DNA of 64,000 nucleotides from Glycomyces xiaoerkulensis (GTDB lineage Bacteria; Actinomycetota; Actinomycetes; Mycobacteriales; Micromonosporaceae): assembly GCF_002798405.1 (NCBI RefSeq), contig NZ_PGGV01000033.1, positions 124,001 through 188,000 on the forward strand, in the 5' to 3' direction. Each line of letters starts with the position of its first letter. The stretch's first letter is position 1. This document shows, piece after piece, positions 17,993 to 30,266 of the stretch. A program made the position numbers and the translations under genes. Below the pieces are notes generated by a model, which was given only the letters and a program-made list of their open reading frames with translations, was not told the DNA's origin and made no database searches.

Positions 17993-18334
17993 ATGGACTT
18001 CGTGGATCTGCTCCTGCGCTACCTGCACCTGCTCGGCTTCGCCGCCGTTTTCGGCGGCTGGCTCGCCGCCCTGCTCACCAAGCGCCAGAACATCAACCCC
18101 GCAATGCTCTACGGGATCGCGACCCAACTGGCGACCGGCATCGTCCTCTACGGTCTGGCCGGTTCGGACGCGGACCACATGAAGCTGGGGATCAAGTTCC
18201 TGCTGGCGCTGCTGCTGGCGGTGATGATCGCCGTCCCCTGGTGGAAGCGGCGCGATCCGGTCGCGGCCGGCCACTTCTTCGCGATCGGCGGCATGGTGCT
18301 GGTCACCGCGGGCGTGGCCGTCTTCTGGCAGTAG
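17993..18334 (+). CDS. Small four-helix membrane protein, function unknown
   Basis: A 113-residue protein with four predicted membrane segments (about residues 7-26, 41-55, 64-81, 92-111) separated by short basic or acidic loops. No known catalytic motif was recognised. GATACT (17981-17986) ends 6 bases before the ATG, so the message is probably leaderless. It stands alone between the galactose operon and the nucleoside transporter operon. Similar orphan small membrane proteins are common in actinomycetes. Confidence 0.75.
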   Translation: MDFVDLLLRYLHLLGFAAVFGGWLAALLTKRQNINPAMLYGIATQLATGIVLYGLAGSDADHMKLGIKFLLALLLAVMIAVPWWKRRDPVAAGHFFAIGGMVLVTAGVAVFWQ

Positions 18335-18482
18335 ACCGCGGCCGCCGTGGAACACCTGTTCGCGAGTGGTCTCAGTCATAGGATGTTTCGGTAACGAGTT
18401 CGTCAAGGTGGCTGTCAAATCCGCGGCCGACCGGCGATGATTAGGCGCTATGGGAGTACCTGAAATGCCGAAGGAGACCAAG

Positions 18483-19565
18483 ATGGCCGTCAAGCCGTAC
18501 CGATTCGCCCTGGCCGGCGTGGCCGCCACGGGCCTGCTCGCGCTCTCCGCGTGCGGCGAGGCCCCCGAAGAGGAGGAGACGGGCGGGGAGGCCGAAGCCT
18601 CGTTCGAGGCCTGCATGGTCACCGACTCCGGCGGCGTGGACGACAAGTCCTTCAACGAGTCCTCCTGGCAGGGGATGCTGGACGCCGAGAACGAGAACGA
18701 CGACATCGACTCCAGCTACAAGGAGTCCTCGAACGAGTCCGACTACGAGCCGAACCTGCTCTCCTCGGTCGACGACGGCTGCGACTTCATCGTCGGCGTC
18801 GGCGGCCTGATGACCGAGGACGTCAACGCCGTGGCCGAGGACAACCCCGACATCGCATTCGCCACCGTCGACGGCTTCTCCGAGGTGGAGAACGTCTACT
18901 CGGTCCAGTTCGACGCCGCGCAGTCGGCGTTCCTGGCCGGTTACGCCGCCGCCGCCCAGACCGAGAGCGGCTCCGTCGCCACCTGGGGCGGCATGCAGAT
19001 CCCGCCGGTGACGATCTTCATGGACGGCTTCGTCCAGGGCGTGGAGTACCACAACGAGGCCAAGGACACCGACGTCGAGGTCCTCGGCTGGGACGTCGAC
19101 GCCCAGGACGGCTCCTTCACCAACGACTTCGAGGACGCCGCCGGCGGCAAGAGCCTGTCGGAGACCTTCATCTCGCAGGGCGCCGACATCATCTTCCCGG
19201 TGGCCGGACCCGCCGGCGTCGGCGCGGTGACCGCCGCCGACGAGAACGACGACGTCCTGTCCATCTGGGTCGACGTCGACGGCTGCCAGTCCCTCGCCGA
19301 CTACTGCGACACCATCCTCACCAGCGCCGAGAAGAACCTCGCGGTCGCGGTCAGGGACGCCGTGCTGGCGGCCTACGACGGCACCGTCGGCGGCTCCTAC
19401 GTCGGCACCCTCGAGAACGACGGCGTCTCGCTGGCGCCGTTCCACGAGTTCGAGGACGTCGTCTCCGACGAGACCAAGGCCGAACTGGAGGAGATCACGC
19501 AGCGCATCATCGAGGGCGACGAGTCGCTCGGCCTGGAGTCGCCGTCGTCGCCGGCCGCCTCCTAG
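18483..19565 (+). CDS. BMP-family nucleoside-binding lipoprotein
   Basis: A 360-residue extracytoplasmic solute-binding protein. The signal peptide ends in the lipobox LSAC with the lipid-modified Cys at about residue 24. The mature part starts with an acidic linker and then VTDSGGVDDKSFNESSWQG, the hallmark of Bmp/Med proteins that bind nucleosides. Later VQFDAAQSAFLAGYAAA and FPVAGPAGVGAV are also family blocks. AAGGAG (18471-18476) sets the ATG at 18483. It heads an operon with ATPase, two permeases, cytidine deaminase and thymidine phosphorylase, so nucleosides are the likely cargo. Confidence 0.92.
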   Translation: MAVKPYRFALAGVAATGLLALSACGEAPEEEETGGEAEASFEACMVTDSGGVDDKSFNESSWQGMLDAENENDDIDSSYKESSNESDYEPNLLSSVDDGCDFIVGVGGLMTEDVNAVAEDNPDIAFATVDGFSEVENVYSVQFDAAQSAFLAGYAAAAQTESGSVATWGGMQIPPVTIFMDGFVQGVEYHNEAKDTDVEVLGWDVDAQDGSFTNDFEDAAGGKSLSETFISQGADIIFPVAGPAGVGAVTAADENDDVLSIWVDVDGCQSLADYCDTILTSAEKNLAVAVRDAVLAAYDGTVGGSYVGTLENDGVSLAPFHEFEDVVSDETKAELEEITQRIIEGDESLGLESPSSPAAS

Positions 19566-19586
19566 CCGGGTCCCGAAGGAAGCCAA

Positions 19587-21105
<1,519 letters not shown>

Positions 21106-21116
<11 letters not shown>

Positions 21117-22374
21117 GACCGCCGCCGAGCCGCCGGAGGCGCCGCCCGAGCGCCGAGAGCCGTTCATGACCCTGTTCGGGCGGTACCTGATCGAGGCGAA
21201 CTCGGTCATGGTCACGATCTGGTCGCTGCTGCTGGCGTTCGCCATCGGCGCGGTCCTCCTGATCGTCTCCGACGAAGGCGTCCGCGGCACCTGGTCGTAC
21301 TTCTTCGACCGCCCCAGCGACGCCCTCTCGGCCTCCTGGGAGGTCGTCTCCAGCGCCTACTTCGCACTGTTCGAAGGCGCGGTCCTCAACTTCAACACCC
21401 TCGACCGGTTCGCCGCGGGCACCGCCGGATTCGGCGACGTCCTCCGGCCGCTGTCGGAGACGCTCACCTACGCGACCCCGCTGATCTTCACCGGCCTCGC
21501 CGTCGGGCTCGCCTTCCGCGCCGGCCTGTTCAACATCGGCGCCCAGGGGCAGCTGATCATGGGCATGCTCGGAGCCCTCGTCATCGGCTTCGGCATCAGC
21601 GCCCCCGCGATCGTGCACCTCCCGGCCGCCGTGATCGCCGGCGGCCTCGCCGGCGCCGCCTTCGGCGCCGTCCCCGGCGTGCTGAAGGCCACCACCGGCG
21701 CCCACGAGGTGATCTCGTCGATCATGCTCAACAACATCGCCGCCCTGTTCCTGGTGTGGGCCATCGGCACCGGCTTCCTCCACTCCGAGACCCGCTCCGA
21801 ACTGGTCACCAAGCCGGTCGACGACACGGCCGCCCTGCCGCACCTGCTCGGCTTCCTCGGCGGCAGCCTCCGGGTGAACCTGGCGCTCGTCCTCGGGTTC
21901 GCGGCGGCGCTCTTCGTGTGGTGGCTGCTGTCGAAGTCGACCTTCGGCTACCGGATCCGCGCGGTCGGCTTCAACTCGCACGCCTCGGCCACCGCGGGGA
22001 TGAACATCGGCCGCACCTACGCGACCACGATGGGCACCGCCGGAGCGTTCGCCGGCCTCGCCGGCGCCTCGCTCGCCCTCGGCATCAACGCCGGCGGCGT
22101 CACCACCAACACCGCGCTCGAGTACGGCTTCGACGGCATCACCGTCGCCCTGCTCGGCCGCGCCAAACCCGGCGGCATCGTCGCCGCGGCGGTCCTGTTC
22201 GGCGCGCTCAAGGCCGGCGCCCTGTCGGCCCAGCCGGGCGTCCCGGTCGACATCTCGATCCTGCTGCAGGCGATCATCGTGCTGTTCATCGCAGCCCCCG
22301 CCATGGTCAAAGCCATCCTGCGGCTGCGCACGCCCCGCGGCGGCCTGGTCACCCTCGAAGCGAAAGGCTGGTAA
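21106..22374 (+). CDS. Nucleoside ABC transporter permease 1
   Basis: A 422-residue membrane protein of the BPD_transp_2 (RbsC/NupB-like) family with about ten helices. The conserved NIGAQGQLIMG and AFAGLAGA segments match the family. GGAGG (21096-21100) lies 5 bases before the GTG at 21106; the GTG at 21100 is part of that ribosome site. It works with the second permease as a heterodimer channel driven by the double ATPase. Confidence 0.92.
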
Positions 22375-22379
22375 GCGAC

Positions 22380-23669
22380 ATGGCCGTCACCGCGACCGAC
22401 GTCGCCGCCCGCGCGGAGGAGCGCGGCCGGGACCGCCACTTCATCGGCGGCTCGGTCTTCGCCGCGATCGGGGTCCTGCTCGCCCTGGCCGCGTTCTTCG
22501 CGCTCGGCGCCGACCGCACCACCACCTTCAGGCTGGACGTGACCCTGACCGACGCCCGCTGGACGATCCCGACCCGCCCGGCCGTGATCGCCCTGGCCGC
22601 CGTCTGCGCCGCCGCCGGCCTCTGGCTGCTCGGCGGCATCCGGCAGCGGCTGTACAAGATCGCCTCCACCTGCGCGGTGGCCGCGATCGTGCTCGCCCTC
22701 ATCTGCTGGGCCGTCTCCCAGCCGGGCCAGTCCTTCCGCGCCGAGTCCATCCTGGCCGGATCGCTGTTCCTGTCGCTGCCGTTCATCTTCGGGGCGCTCG
22801 CAGGCGTGGTCTGCGAGCGCTCGGGCGTGATCAACATCGGCATCGAGGGCCAGTTCCTCATGGGCGCGTTCGCCGGCGTCTTCGTGGCCAACCTCGCCGA
22901 CAACGTCTACGTCGGACTGCTCGGGGCGATGCTCGCCGGGAGCCTGTCGACGCTCCTGCTGGCGCTGCTGGCCACCCGCTTCCAGGTCAACCAGGTCGTC
23001 GTCGGCGTCATCCTCAACCTGCTCGCCCTGGGTTTCACCGGCTTCATGTACGACCAGCTCAAGACCACCCCCGGCGCCAACACCGCCTACGGGGTGCCGC
23101 AGAACGCCCTCGGCGGGCTCGGCCTGGGCTTCCTGTCCGACATCCCGCTGGCCGGACCCATCCTGTTCGACCAGAACCTGTTCGTCTACATCGGGCTGGC
23201 GATGGTGTTCGTGGTGTGGTTCCTGCTGTTCCGCACCCGCTGGGGCCTGCGGACCCGCTCGGTGGGCGAGCACCCGGCCGCCGCCGACTCGATGGGCGTG
23301 GGCGTCAACCGGCTCCGCTTCTGGAACGTCACCGCCGCCGGCCTCGTCTCCGGCTTCGGCGGCGCGTTCTTCACCATCGCGAACTCGCTGGCGTTCAACA
23401 AGAACATGACCGCCGGGCTCGGCTTCGTCGCGCTCGCGGTCATGATCGTCGGACGCTGGAACCCGATCGGCGTCCTCGCCGGCGCCCTCATCTTCGGTTT
23501 CGCCAGCCAGATGGCCGAGGACCTCGACGCCGCCGGCAACTCGATCATCCCCGGCCCGTTCCTGCAGATGCTGCCCTACGCCGCCACGCTGGTGGTCGTC
23601 GCCGGCCTCATCGGCCGCGCCAAGGCCCCCGCCGCCGACGGCGTGCCCTACAACCCGGGGGACGAGTAG
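22380..23669 (+). CDS. Nucleoside ABC transporter permease 2
   Basis: A 429-residue permease of the same family as its neighbour. It has a longer N-terminus with three extra hydrophobic stretches, then VINIGIEGQFLMGAFAGVF and VVGVILNLLALGFTGF, both typical of NupC/YufQ-type permeases. GRWNPIGVLAGALIFGF is the conserved C-terminal block. The ATG at 22380 is 6 bases after permease 1. Its stop overlaps the cytidine deaminase GTG by one base. Confidence 0.92.
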   Translation: MAVTATDVAARAEERGRDRHFIGGSVFAAIGVLLALAAFFALGADRTTTFRLDVTLTDARWTIPTRPAVIALAAVCAAAGLWLLGGIRQRLYKIASTCAVAAIVLALICWAVSQPGQSFRAESILAGSLFLSLPFIFGALAGVVCERSGVINIGIEGQFLMGAFAGVFVANLADNVYVGLLGAMLAGSLSTLLLALLATRFQVNQVVVGVILNLLALGFTGFMYDQLKTTPGANTAYGVPQNALGGLGLGFLSDIPLAGPILFDQNLFVYIGLAMVFVVWFLLFRTRWGLRTRSVGEHPAAADSMGVGVNRLRFWNVTAAGLVSGFGGAFFTIANSLAFNKNMTAGLGFVALAVMIVGRWNPIGVLAGALIFGFASQMAEDLDAAGNSIIPGPFLQMLPYAATLVVVAGLIGRAKAPAADGVPYNPGDE

Positions 23670-24058
23670 TGGAGGTCGACTGGGAGTCGCTGCGCGCCGA
23701 GGCGGCCCGGATGGTGCGCCGCGCCTACGTGCCCTACTCCCGCTACCCGGTCGGCGCCGCCGGCCTGGTCGACGACGGCCGCACCGTCACCGGCTGCAAC
23801 GTCGAGAACGCCTCCTACGGGCTGACCCTGTGCGCCGAGTGCGGCATGGTCTCCGAGCTCGCCGCCACCGGCGGCGGGCGGCTGGTCGCGGTCGCCTGCG
23901 CCGACCGCGACCTCGCGCCGGTCACCCCCTGCGGCCGCTGCCGCCAACTGCTGTACGAGCACGGCGGCCCCGGCTGCCTCGTGGACGGCGTGCCCGGACC
24001 GTCGGCGCTGGACCGGCTGCTGCCGGACGCGTTCGGGCCCGAGCATCTGGAAGAGTGA
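23669..24058 (+). CDS. cdd: Cytidine deaminase
   Basis: A 129-residue zinc enzyme that deaminates cytidine and deoxycytidine to uridine forms. The YVPYSRYPVGAAG block and NVENASYGLTLCAECG carry the substrate Asn/Glu and the catalytic C-A-E; PCGRCRQ gives the two other zinc cysteines. The expected length is 125-140 residues. The GTG start overlaps the permease stop (TAGTG), so translation is coupled. It prepares imported pyrimidine nucleosides for salvage. Confidence 0.95.
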   Translation: MEVDWESLRAEAARMVRRAYVPYSRYPVGAAGLVDDGRTVTGCNVENASYGLTLCAECGMVSELAATGGGRLVAVACADRDLAPVTPCGRCRQLLYEHGGPGCLVDGVPGPSALDRLLPDAFGPEHLEE

Positions 24059-24065
24059 GGTACTC

Positions 24066-25340
24066 ATGATCACCGCGGTCGACGTCATCCGCGCCAAACG
24101 GGACGGCCTCGAGCTGACCCGCGCCCAGATCGACTGGGTCATCGACGCCTACACCCGCGGCGAGGTCGCCGACGAGCAGATGTCGGCCCTGGCGATGGCG
24201 ATCTTCCTCAACGGCGCCGCGCCGGCCGAGATCGCCGACTGGACCGCCGCGATGATCCGTTCCGGGATCACCCTCGACCTGACGCCGGTCGGCCGCCGGT
24301 GCGTCGACAAGCACTCCACCGGCGGCGTCGGCGACAAGATCACCCTGCCCCTGGCGCCGCTGGTCGCCTCCTTCGACGTGGCCGTGCCGCAGTTGTCGGG
24401 CCGCGGCCTGGGGCACACCGGCGGCACCCTCGACAAGCTCGAATCGATACCCGGCTTCGAAGCGGACCTCGGCGAGACCCGGGTGATCGAGCAGTTGCGG
24501 CAGGTCGGTGCGGTCGTGTGCGCCGCTACCGGCGACCTCGCCCCGGCCGACCGGAAGCTCTACGCCCTCCGCGACGTCACCGCCACCGTCGAGTCGATCC
24601 CGTTGATCGCCTCCTCGATCATGAGCAAGAAGATCGCCGAGGGCGCCGACGCGATCGTGCTCGACGTCAAGGTCGGCTCCGGCGCGTTCATGACCGAGCT
24701 CGACCAGGCGCGCGAGCTGGCCGGGACCATGGTGCGGCTCGGCCGCGACCACGGCGTCGACACCCGGGCGCTGCTGACCGACATGTCCCTGCCGCTGGGA
24801 CGCACCGCCGGCAACGCCCTCGAAGTGCGCGAAGCGATCGAGGTCCTCGAGGGGGGCGGCCCGTCCGACGTGGTCGAACTGACCGTGGCGCTGGCGCACG
24901 AGATGCTCGCCGCCGCCGGCGAACCCGACGCCGACCCCGCCGAGGCGCTGCGCGACGGCCGCGCGATGGACAAGTGGCGCAAGCTCGTCGCCGCCCAGGG
25001 CGGCAGTCCGGATGCGCCGCTCCCGATCGCGCGCGAAACCGAGACGCTTGCCGCCGAAGCCGATGGGTTCGTCACCGGCATGGACGCGTACGCTGTCGGA
25101 GTTGCCGCATGGCGTCTCGGCGCCGGCCGCACCAGGCAGGGCCAGCCGGTGCAGGCAGGGGCCGGCGTCGAGATTCTCAAGACCGTCGGTCAGCAGGTGC
25201 GGGCCGGAGAACCGGTGTTCCGGCTCCACACCGACACGCCCGAGCGATTCACCTCGGCCCGGGAGGCGCTCGACGGCAGGTGGGGGACCGGCGCCGAACC
25301 GCCCGAGCGCGGCCCGATCGTCCTCGACCGCATCGCTTGA
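24066..25340 (+). CDS. deoA: Thymidine phosphorylase
   Basis: A 424-residue enzyme that splits thymidine or deoxyuridine to base and deoxyribose-1-phosphate. The family signature is seen in SGRGLGHTGGTLDKLESIPGF (the phosphate and nucleoside loop; shown here in part), with KHSTGGVGDK before it and LDVKVGSGAFM after it. The C-terminal alpha/beta domain has RLGAGRTRQGQPV. GAGG precedes the ATG. It ends the nucleoside uptake and salvage operon. Confidence 0.95.
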   Translation: MITAVDVIRAKRDGLELTRAQIDWVIDAYTRGEVADEQMSALAMAIFLNGAAPAEIADWTAAMIRSGITLDLTPVGRRCVDKHSTGGVGDKITLPLAPLVASFDVAVPQLSGRGLGHTGGTLDKLESIPGFEADLGETRVIEQLRQVGAVVCAATGDLAPADRKLYALRDVTATVESIPLIASSIMSKKIAEGADAIVLDVKVGSGAFMTELDQARELAGTMVRLGRDHGVDTRALLTDMSLPLGRTAGNALEVREAIEVLEGGGPSDVVELTVALAHEMLAAAGEPDADPAEALRDGRAMDKWRKLVAAQGGSPDAPLPIARETETLAAEADGFVTGMDAYAVGVAAWRLGAGRTRQGQPVQAGAGVEILKTVGQQVRAGEPVFRLHTDTPERFTSAREALDGRWGTGAEPPERGPIVLDRIA

Positions 25341-25358
25341 ACCGCATTCCGCCGGTTC
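25339..25358. terminator. Weak hairpin after deoA
   Basis: GAACCG (25339-25344) pairs with CGGTTC (25353-25358) around the deoA stop and the end of the convergent gene. Only six pairs, so low confidence. Confidence 0.3.
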
Positions 25359-25379
25359 GGGGATCACGGGCGACCGGGT

Positions 25380-26063
25380 TCATTCACGGGACGAGGCGGC
25401 TGCTTCGGGGGGATCGCCGGGAAGGCAGATGCAGGCGATGGGGTACAGCACTTGCGTCTGTCCGCAGGTCCTCCGTGGCTCGACGTCCGGACTCGCCCGG
25501 TCGGGCGACGGCTCCGGTGACGGCGTCCACGGCACCTCCTCCAGGCACGAGCGGACCTCGACGCGGTGGATCGTCGGTGTCGAGATCGTGTCGGATTCGC
25601 TGTTGCGGAGCGTGAACGCGAACTCGGGGTTGCTCAGTTCGGGGTCCTCGATGACCGCGGCGTCCACCGCGACGGTCCGGCCGCCGGCCCCGTTGCCGTA
25701 GGCGATGAATTCGACCGAGGGAGTGGTGGACGAACCGGGCAGGTAGACGCAGTCGTCTTTGGAGCCCAAGTCGCCCCGGATGTCGACGCGCCGGTTGTCG
25801 GCGTAGCCGGTGAAGCCCTCCCATTGGACTTCGCCGGCGGCTTCGGTCCACACGCAGTCGTGGCGCTCGTGCTCGACGGCGAACCGCTCGATCGGGCCGG
25901 TGGTGGGTGGCTCCTCCGCTGGCCCGAGGTCGTCGGCGCCCGCGGGCGCGGCCGACGCGAATGCCATGGCCGCTCCGGCGGCGAGGGCACCGCTGCGGCG
26001 GGCCAGGGCGGCGAATCGTCGTACCAAGGATCGCTCCCGTCTGTTGAGGGCCGAGGTTGACAC
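25380..26063 (-). CDS. Secreted protein of unknown function (paralogue of 26190 gene)
   Basis: A 227-residue exported protein. The N-terminus is basic, then a hydrophobic Ala-rich core and AAPAGADD, a signal peptidase I type site. The mature part has paired cysteines (HDCVW, DDCVYLPG, RSCLEE, RRTCGQ, ACICLPG), likely disulfide-bonded outside the cell. VEFIAYGNG, then a stretch ending in HRVEVRSC, is shared in outline with the next gene. The GTG at 26063 is the longest start; TTG at 26027 with GGGAG just before it is a good alternative and gives a cleaner signal peptide. No enzyme motif is visible. Confidence 0.7.
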   Translation of the reverse strand: MSTSALNRRERSLVRRFAALARRSGALAAGAAMAFASAAPAGADDLGPAEEPPTTGPIERFAVEHERHDCVWTEAAGEVQWEGFTGYADNRRVDIRGDLGSKDDCVYLPGSSTTPSVEFIAYGNGAGGRTVAVDAAVIEDPELSNPEFAFTLRNSESDTISTPTIHRVEVRSCLEEVPWTPSPEPSPDRASPDVEPRRTCGQTQVLYPIACICLPGDPPEAAASSRE

Positions 26064-26189
26064 TGCGTTTCAATATTGACACATTTACATGTGTATGAGA
26101 AGGCTCCCATGCAGAGGAATTCACATGTTCCCCTGTGTCGCAGCGAGTCACACGGCAATGTATGACCAATTTCGACTGATTGGATCCAT

Positions 26190-26729
26190 ATGAGAGGAAC
26201 GAAGTTGCTGCGAACCGCCCTGGCGGCGTCCGCTGGGCTGCTACTCGCGGTCGGTCTGGCCGGACCGGCCTCCGCCGAGCATCAGGAAGCGCCGTCCCAC
26301 GGCTTCTATGTCGACAATCCCGGCAACAACGCCTGCACCCTCTTCTGGTCCGCGGGCGGGGTCCGGTGGATCGACCAGGCCGATCACGATCGGAAGGACG
26401 CGGAAGCCGTCATCGAAGGGCGGAAGGGCATCGAGCAGATCGGCGACATCTGCCTCGACGTCGTGCTCCTGCCCCAGCAGGTGGAGTTCACCGCCTATTC
26501 CGGGGACAGCCCGGTGGACCGCCACACCGAACGCATCGGTGTGGGGACCCCGCCGGAGGACTTCGAATTCACCATGACCAGCGGGCGGTACAACCGCATG
26601 GTGATCACCCACGTGACCGTGCAGGTCTGCCACGTCCGCGATGGATCCGAGCTGCAACCGGACACCGCCTGCGGCGAGCCGCAGACGATCGAACGCTACG
26701 GCGCGGTCCTCGAAGAGGAACGGGCGTGA
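26190..26729 (+). CDS. Secreted protein of unknown function
   Basis: A 179-residue exported protein with a classic signal peptide (MRGTKLLRTALAASAG, then a hydrophobic core and ASAEH). Cysteines in NNACTLFW, DICLDVV, QVCHVRD and TACGEPQ suggest two disulfides. The order VEFTAYSGD, then T-H-V-T-V-Q-V-C, then A-C-G-E-P-Q mirrors VEFIAYGNG, H-R-V-E-V-R-S-C and T-C-G-Q-T-Q in the divergent neighbour, so the two are probably old duplicates. The fold may be a small beta sandwich; the function is unknown. Confidence 0.75.
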   Translation: MRGTKLLRTALAASAGLLLAVGLAGPASAEHQEAPSHGFYVDNPGNNACTLFWSAGGVRWIDQADHDRKDAEAVIEGRKGIEQIGDICLDVVLLPQQVEFTAYSGDSPVDRHTERIGVGTPPEDFEFTMTSGRYNRMVITHVTVQVCHVRDGSELQPDTACGEPQTIERYGAVLEEERA

Positions 26730-26772
26730 GCCCCTGACCGGCCGCCGGTTCCGGACCCCGGCGGCGGGAGGA

Positions 26773-26797
26773 AAGGGGGCCGCGCCGCGGCCCCCTT
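26773..26797. terminator. Bidirectional hairpin
   Basis: AAGGGGGCCGCG (26773-26784) is the exact inverse of 26786-26797. It separates the convergent secreted-protein gene and the subtilase gene, and can act for both. Confidence 0.7.
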
Positions 26798-26813
26798 CGC
26801 TCTCGACCCGTGC

Positions 26814-28055
26814 TCACTCGATGAGGAACTCGGTGTTCAGCAGCAGGTTCGGGCTGCCGTTCGGGTCGCTGACCGCGCCCGCGACCGCGTTCGCCGTCAG
26901 CGCCTCGGACACCTCGGCCGGAGTCGCCTCCGGTTCCGCCTCCAGGTAGAGCGCGGCCGCGCCCGCGACGTGCGGAGCGGCCATGGAGGTGCCGGAGATG
27001 GTGTTCTCGGCCTCGTCGCCCTCGATCCACGCCGAGGTGATGCGCACGCCGGGGGCGAGGAGGTCGACGCATTCGCCCCAGTTGGAGAACGAGGCGGCGG
27101 CGTCGTTGCTCCGCGTGGCGCCCACCGTGATCGCGGTCGGCTCCGAGCCCGGCGAGACGCCGCAGGAGTCCGCCCCCTCGTTGCCGGAGGCGATCGCGAA
27201 GGTCACCCCGGACCCGACCGCTTCGGCCACGACGTCGTTGAGCGCCTGGCTGAAGGTCCCGCCCAGGCTCATGTTCACCACGGCCGGGCCCTCGGCGTCG
27301 TCCACGACCCAGTCGATCCCGGAGATGATGCCCGCGTAGCTGCCCGAGCCGTCGCAGTCCAGGACCCGGACCGGGACCAGGGTGGTCTCCTTGGCGACGC
27401 CGTAGGTCGCCCCGCCCACGGTGCCGGCGACGTGGGTGCCGTGCCCGTGGCAGTCGGAGCCGTCGCCGCCGAAGTCGATCGCGTCGTAGCCGGGCGCGGT
27501 GCGGCCGGTGAACTCGCTGTGGCCCAGGTTGATGCCGGTGTCGAGAATGTACGAGGTCACCCCGGCGCCGGCGTGGGCGTACTCGTAGGAGCCGTCGGGC
27601 GGTGCCGCAGGCTGGTCGAGCCGGTCGAGGCCCCACGAGGGCGGATCGGTCTGCACTTCGGCGATCGAGACGGTGCGGTTCTGCTCGACGTAGGCGACCG
27701 CGTCGTCGGCGGCCAGTTCGGCGGCCTCGGCCGGGCTCATCTCGGCGACGAACCCGTCGAGGACGTCAAGCTCGTCGACCACCTCGACCGCTCCGACGGC
27801 CCCGGAGACGACGCCGTCGACCAGTGAGGCGAGGCCGGCCTCGGCCGGTGCGGCCTCGTCGAGCACCACCAGGTACTCGCCGGCGATGGCGTCGGGGTCG
27901 TCGGCGCCGAGCACGACCGCTTCCGGGTCGGCCGCACCGGTCTGGCCGGCGGTGGCGATCGCGTTGAGTGCGATGAGTGATCCGCCTGCCGTTGCGCTCG
28001 CCACCGCGATCGCGCCGATGCGGCGGAGCCTCCGTTTGCTTCCTGCCCTTGACAT
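26814..28055 (-). CDS. Secreted S8 subtilisin-like serine protease
   Basis: A 413-residue preproprotease. A signal peptide (about residues 1-36) is followed by an inhibitor I9-type propeptide (GEYLVVLDE to AYVEQNRTVSIA). The catalytic triad is Asp172 (LDTGIN), His205 (HGTHVAG) and Ser357 (GTSMAAPH), with the oxyanion Asn292 in ASGNEG. It belongs to the proteinase K-like group by its H-G-T-H and D-C-x-G-x-G pattern. It has no C-terminal add-on domain, unlike its neighbour. A secreted, self-processing endopeptidase is expected. Confidence 0.94.
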   Translation of the reverse strand: MSRAGSKRRLRRIGAIAVASATAGGSLIALNAIATAGQTGAADPEAVVLGADDPDAIAGEYLVVLDEAAPAEAGLASLVDGVVSGAVGAVEVVDELDVLDGFVAEMSPAEAAELAADDAVAYVEQNRTVSIAEVQTDPPSWGLDRLDQPAAPPDGSYEYAHAGAGVTSYILDTGINLGHSEFTGRTAPGYDAIDFGGDGSDCHGHGTHVAGTVGGATYGVAKETTLVPVRVLDCDGSGSYAGIISGIDWVVDDAEGPAVVNMSLGGTFSQALNDVVAEAVGSGVTFAIASGNEGADSCGVSPGSEPTAITVGATRSNDAAASFSNWGECVDLLAPGVRITSAWIEGDEAENTISGTSMAAPHVAGAAALYLEAEPEATPAEVSEALTANAVAGAVSDPNGSPNLLLNTEFLIE

Positions 28056-28362
28056 AACGGGGGGAACTCCTTTGGTTTTCCGCGGCCCCGAGGAAACGAC
28101 CGACGCGGGGTGGCGAGGGGGTCGCCCGGGGAGTCCGATTGGTCCGTTCGGCCCTATTTGAGGGCTCGTCAGGTTCTGAGGCTAGGGCACGGAGTAAAAC
28201 TCGTAAAGGCCCCGAATCAGAAAAATGCGCTATTGATCCGATCGGGAGAAGAAAAGTCTAAAAGCGACGAACATTGCGAAGTCGGGCGATCACACGGCGC
28301 GAGGCCGGAGCGTGCGCTCCGGCCTCGCGGCTGTTCGATCTTCAATTGTGCTGCGGAGGGAA
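28056..28362 (-). promoter_or_regulatory. Gene-free stretch with promoter of the first subtilase
   Basis: This 307-base region holds the terminator of the upstream subtilase (28299-28328) and the leader of the downstream one. TAGCCT on the minus strand near 28180 is a possible -10 box. An AT-rich patch lies at 28192-28275. I see no gene in it. Confidence 0.4.
28299..28328 (-). terminator. Strong terminator hairpin
   Basis: GCGAGGCCGGAGCG (28299-28312) pairs with all 14 bases of 28315-28328. It lies 35 bases after the second subtilase stop. Confidence 0.75.
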
Positions 28363-29919
<1,557 letters not shown>

Positions 29920-30266
29920 AAGGGGGGTACTCCCTTTCGGTTGTCCGGAGCCGATACGGGGACCGAAGGGACGGTTCCGGCTCCGGGGGACCGGTCCGGT
30001 GGAACCGGTCGCTTTCGGGCTTTCACACCGAGGTTAGGGAAATCACAACCAATTGTGAAGAGCCTGGGTGAGGGGTGTAAATCAGTGAATTACTTCCTTG
30101 TTACCAACCGGTAGTTCCCGCAGGGGATTCCGGTACAATGACGCGCCCGCGCGAGAGGTGCATCCTTTGAGGACTCGCAACGCCCGCGACCGTCCCGAAG
30201 GCACCGTCCGGCGCGCGTGGCTCCGATCCCATACCATCGATCTGGACAGCAAGCGATGGGAAACCC
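29920..30266. promoter_or_regulatory. Divergent control region with operator-like palindrome
   Basis: On the minus strand TTCACA (30054-30059) and TAACCT (30031-30036) are 17 bases apart and form the protease promoter. TCACAA-CCAA-TTGTGA (30043-30058) is a perfect palindrome overlapping it and is a candidate repressor site. In the protease 5' leader CCGGAGCCG (29945-29953) pairs with 29978-29986. On the plus strand TACCAT (30232-30237) may be the -10 box of the NACHT gene. There is no gene in the stretch. Confidence 0.55.
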
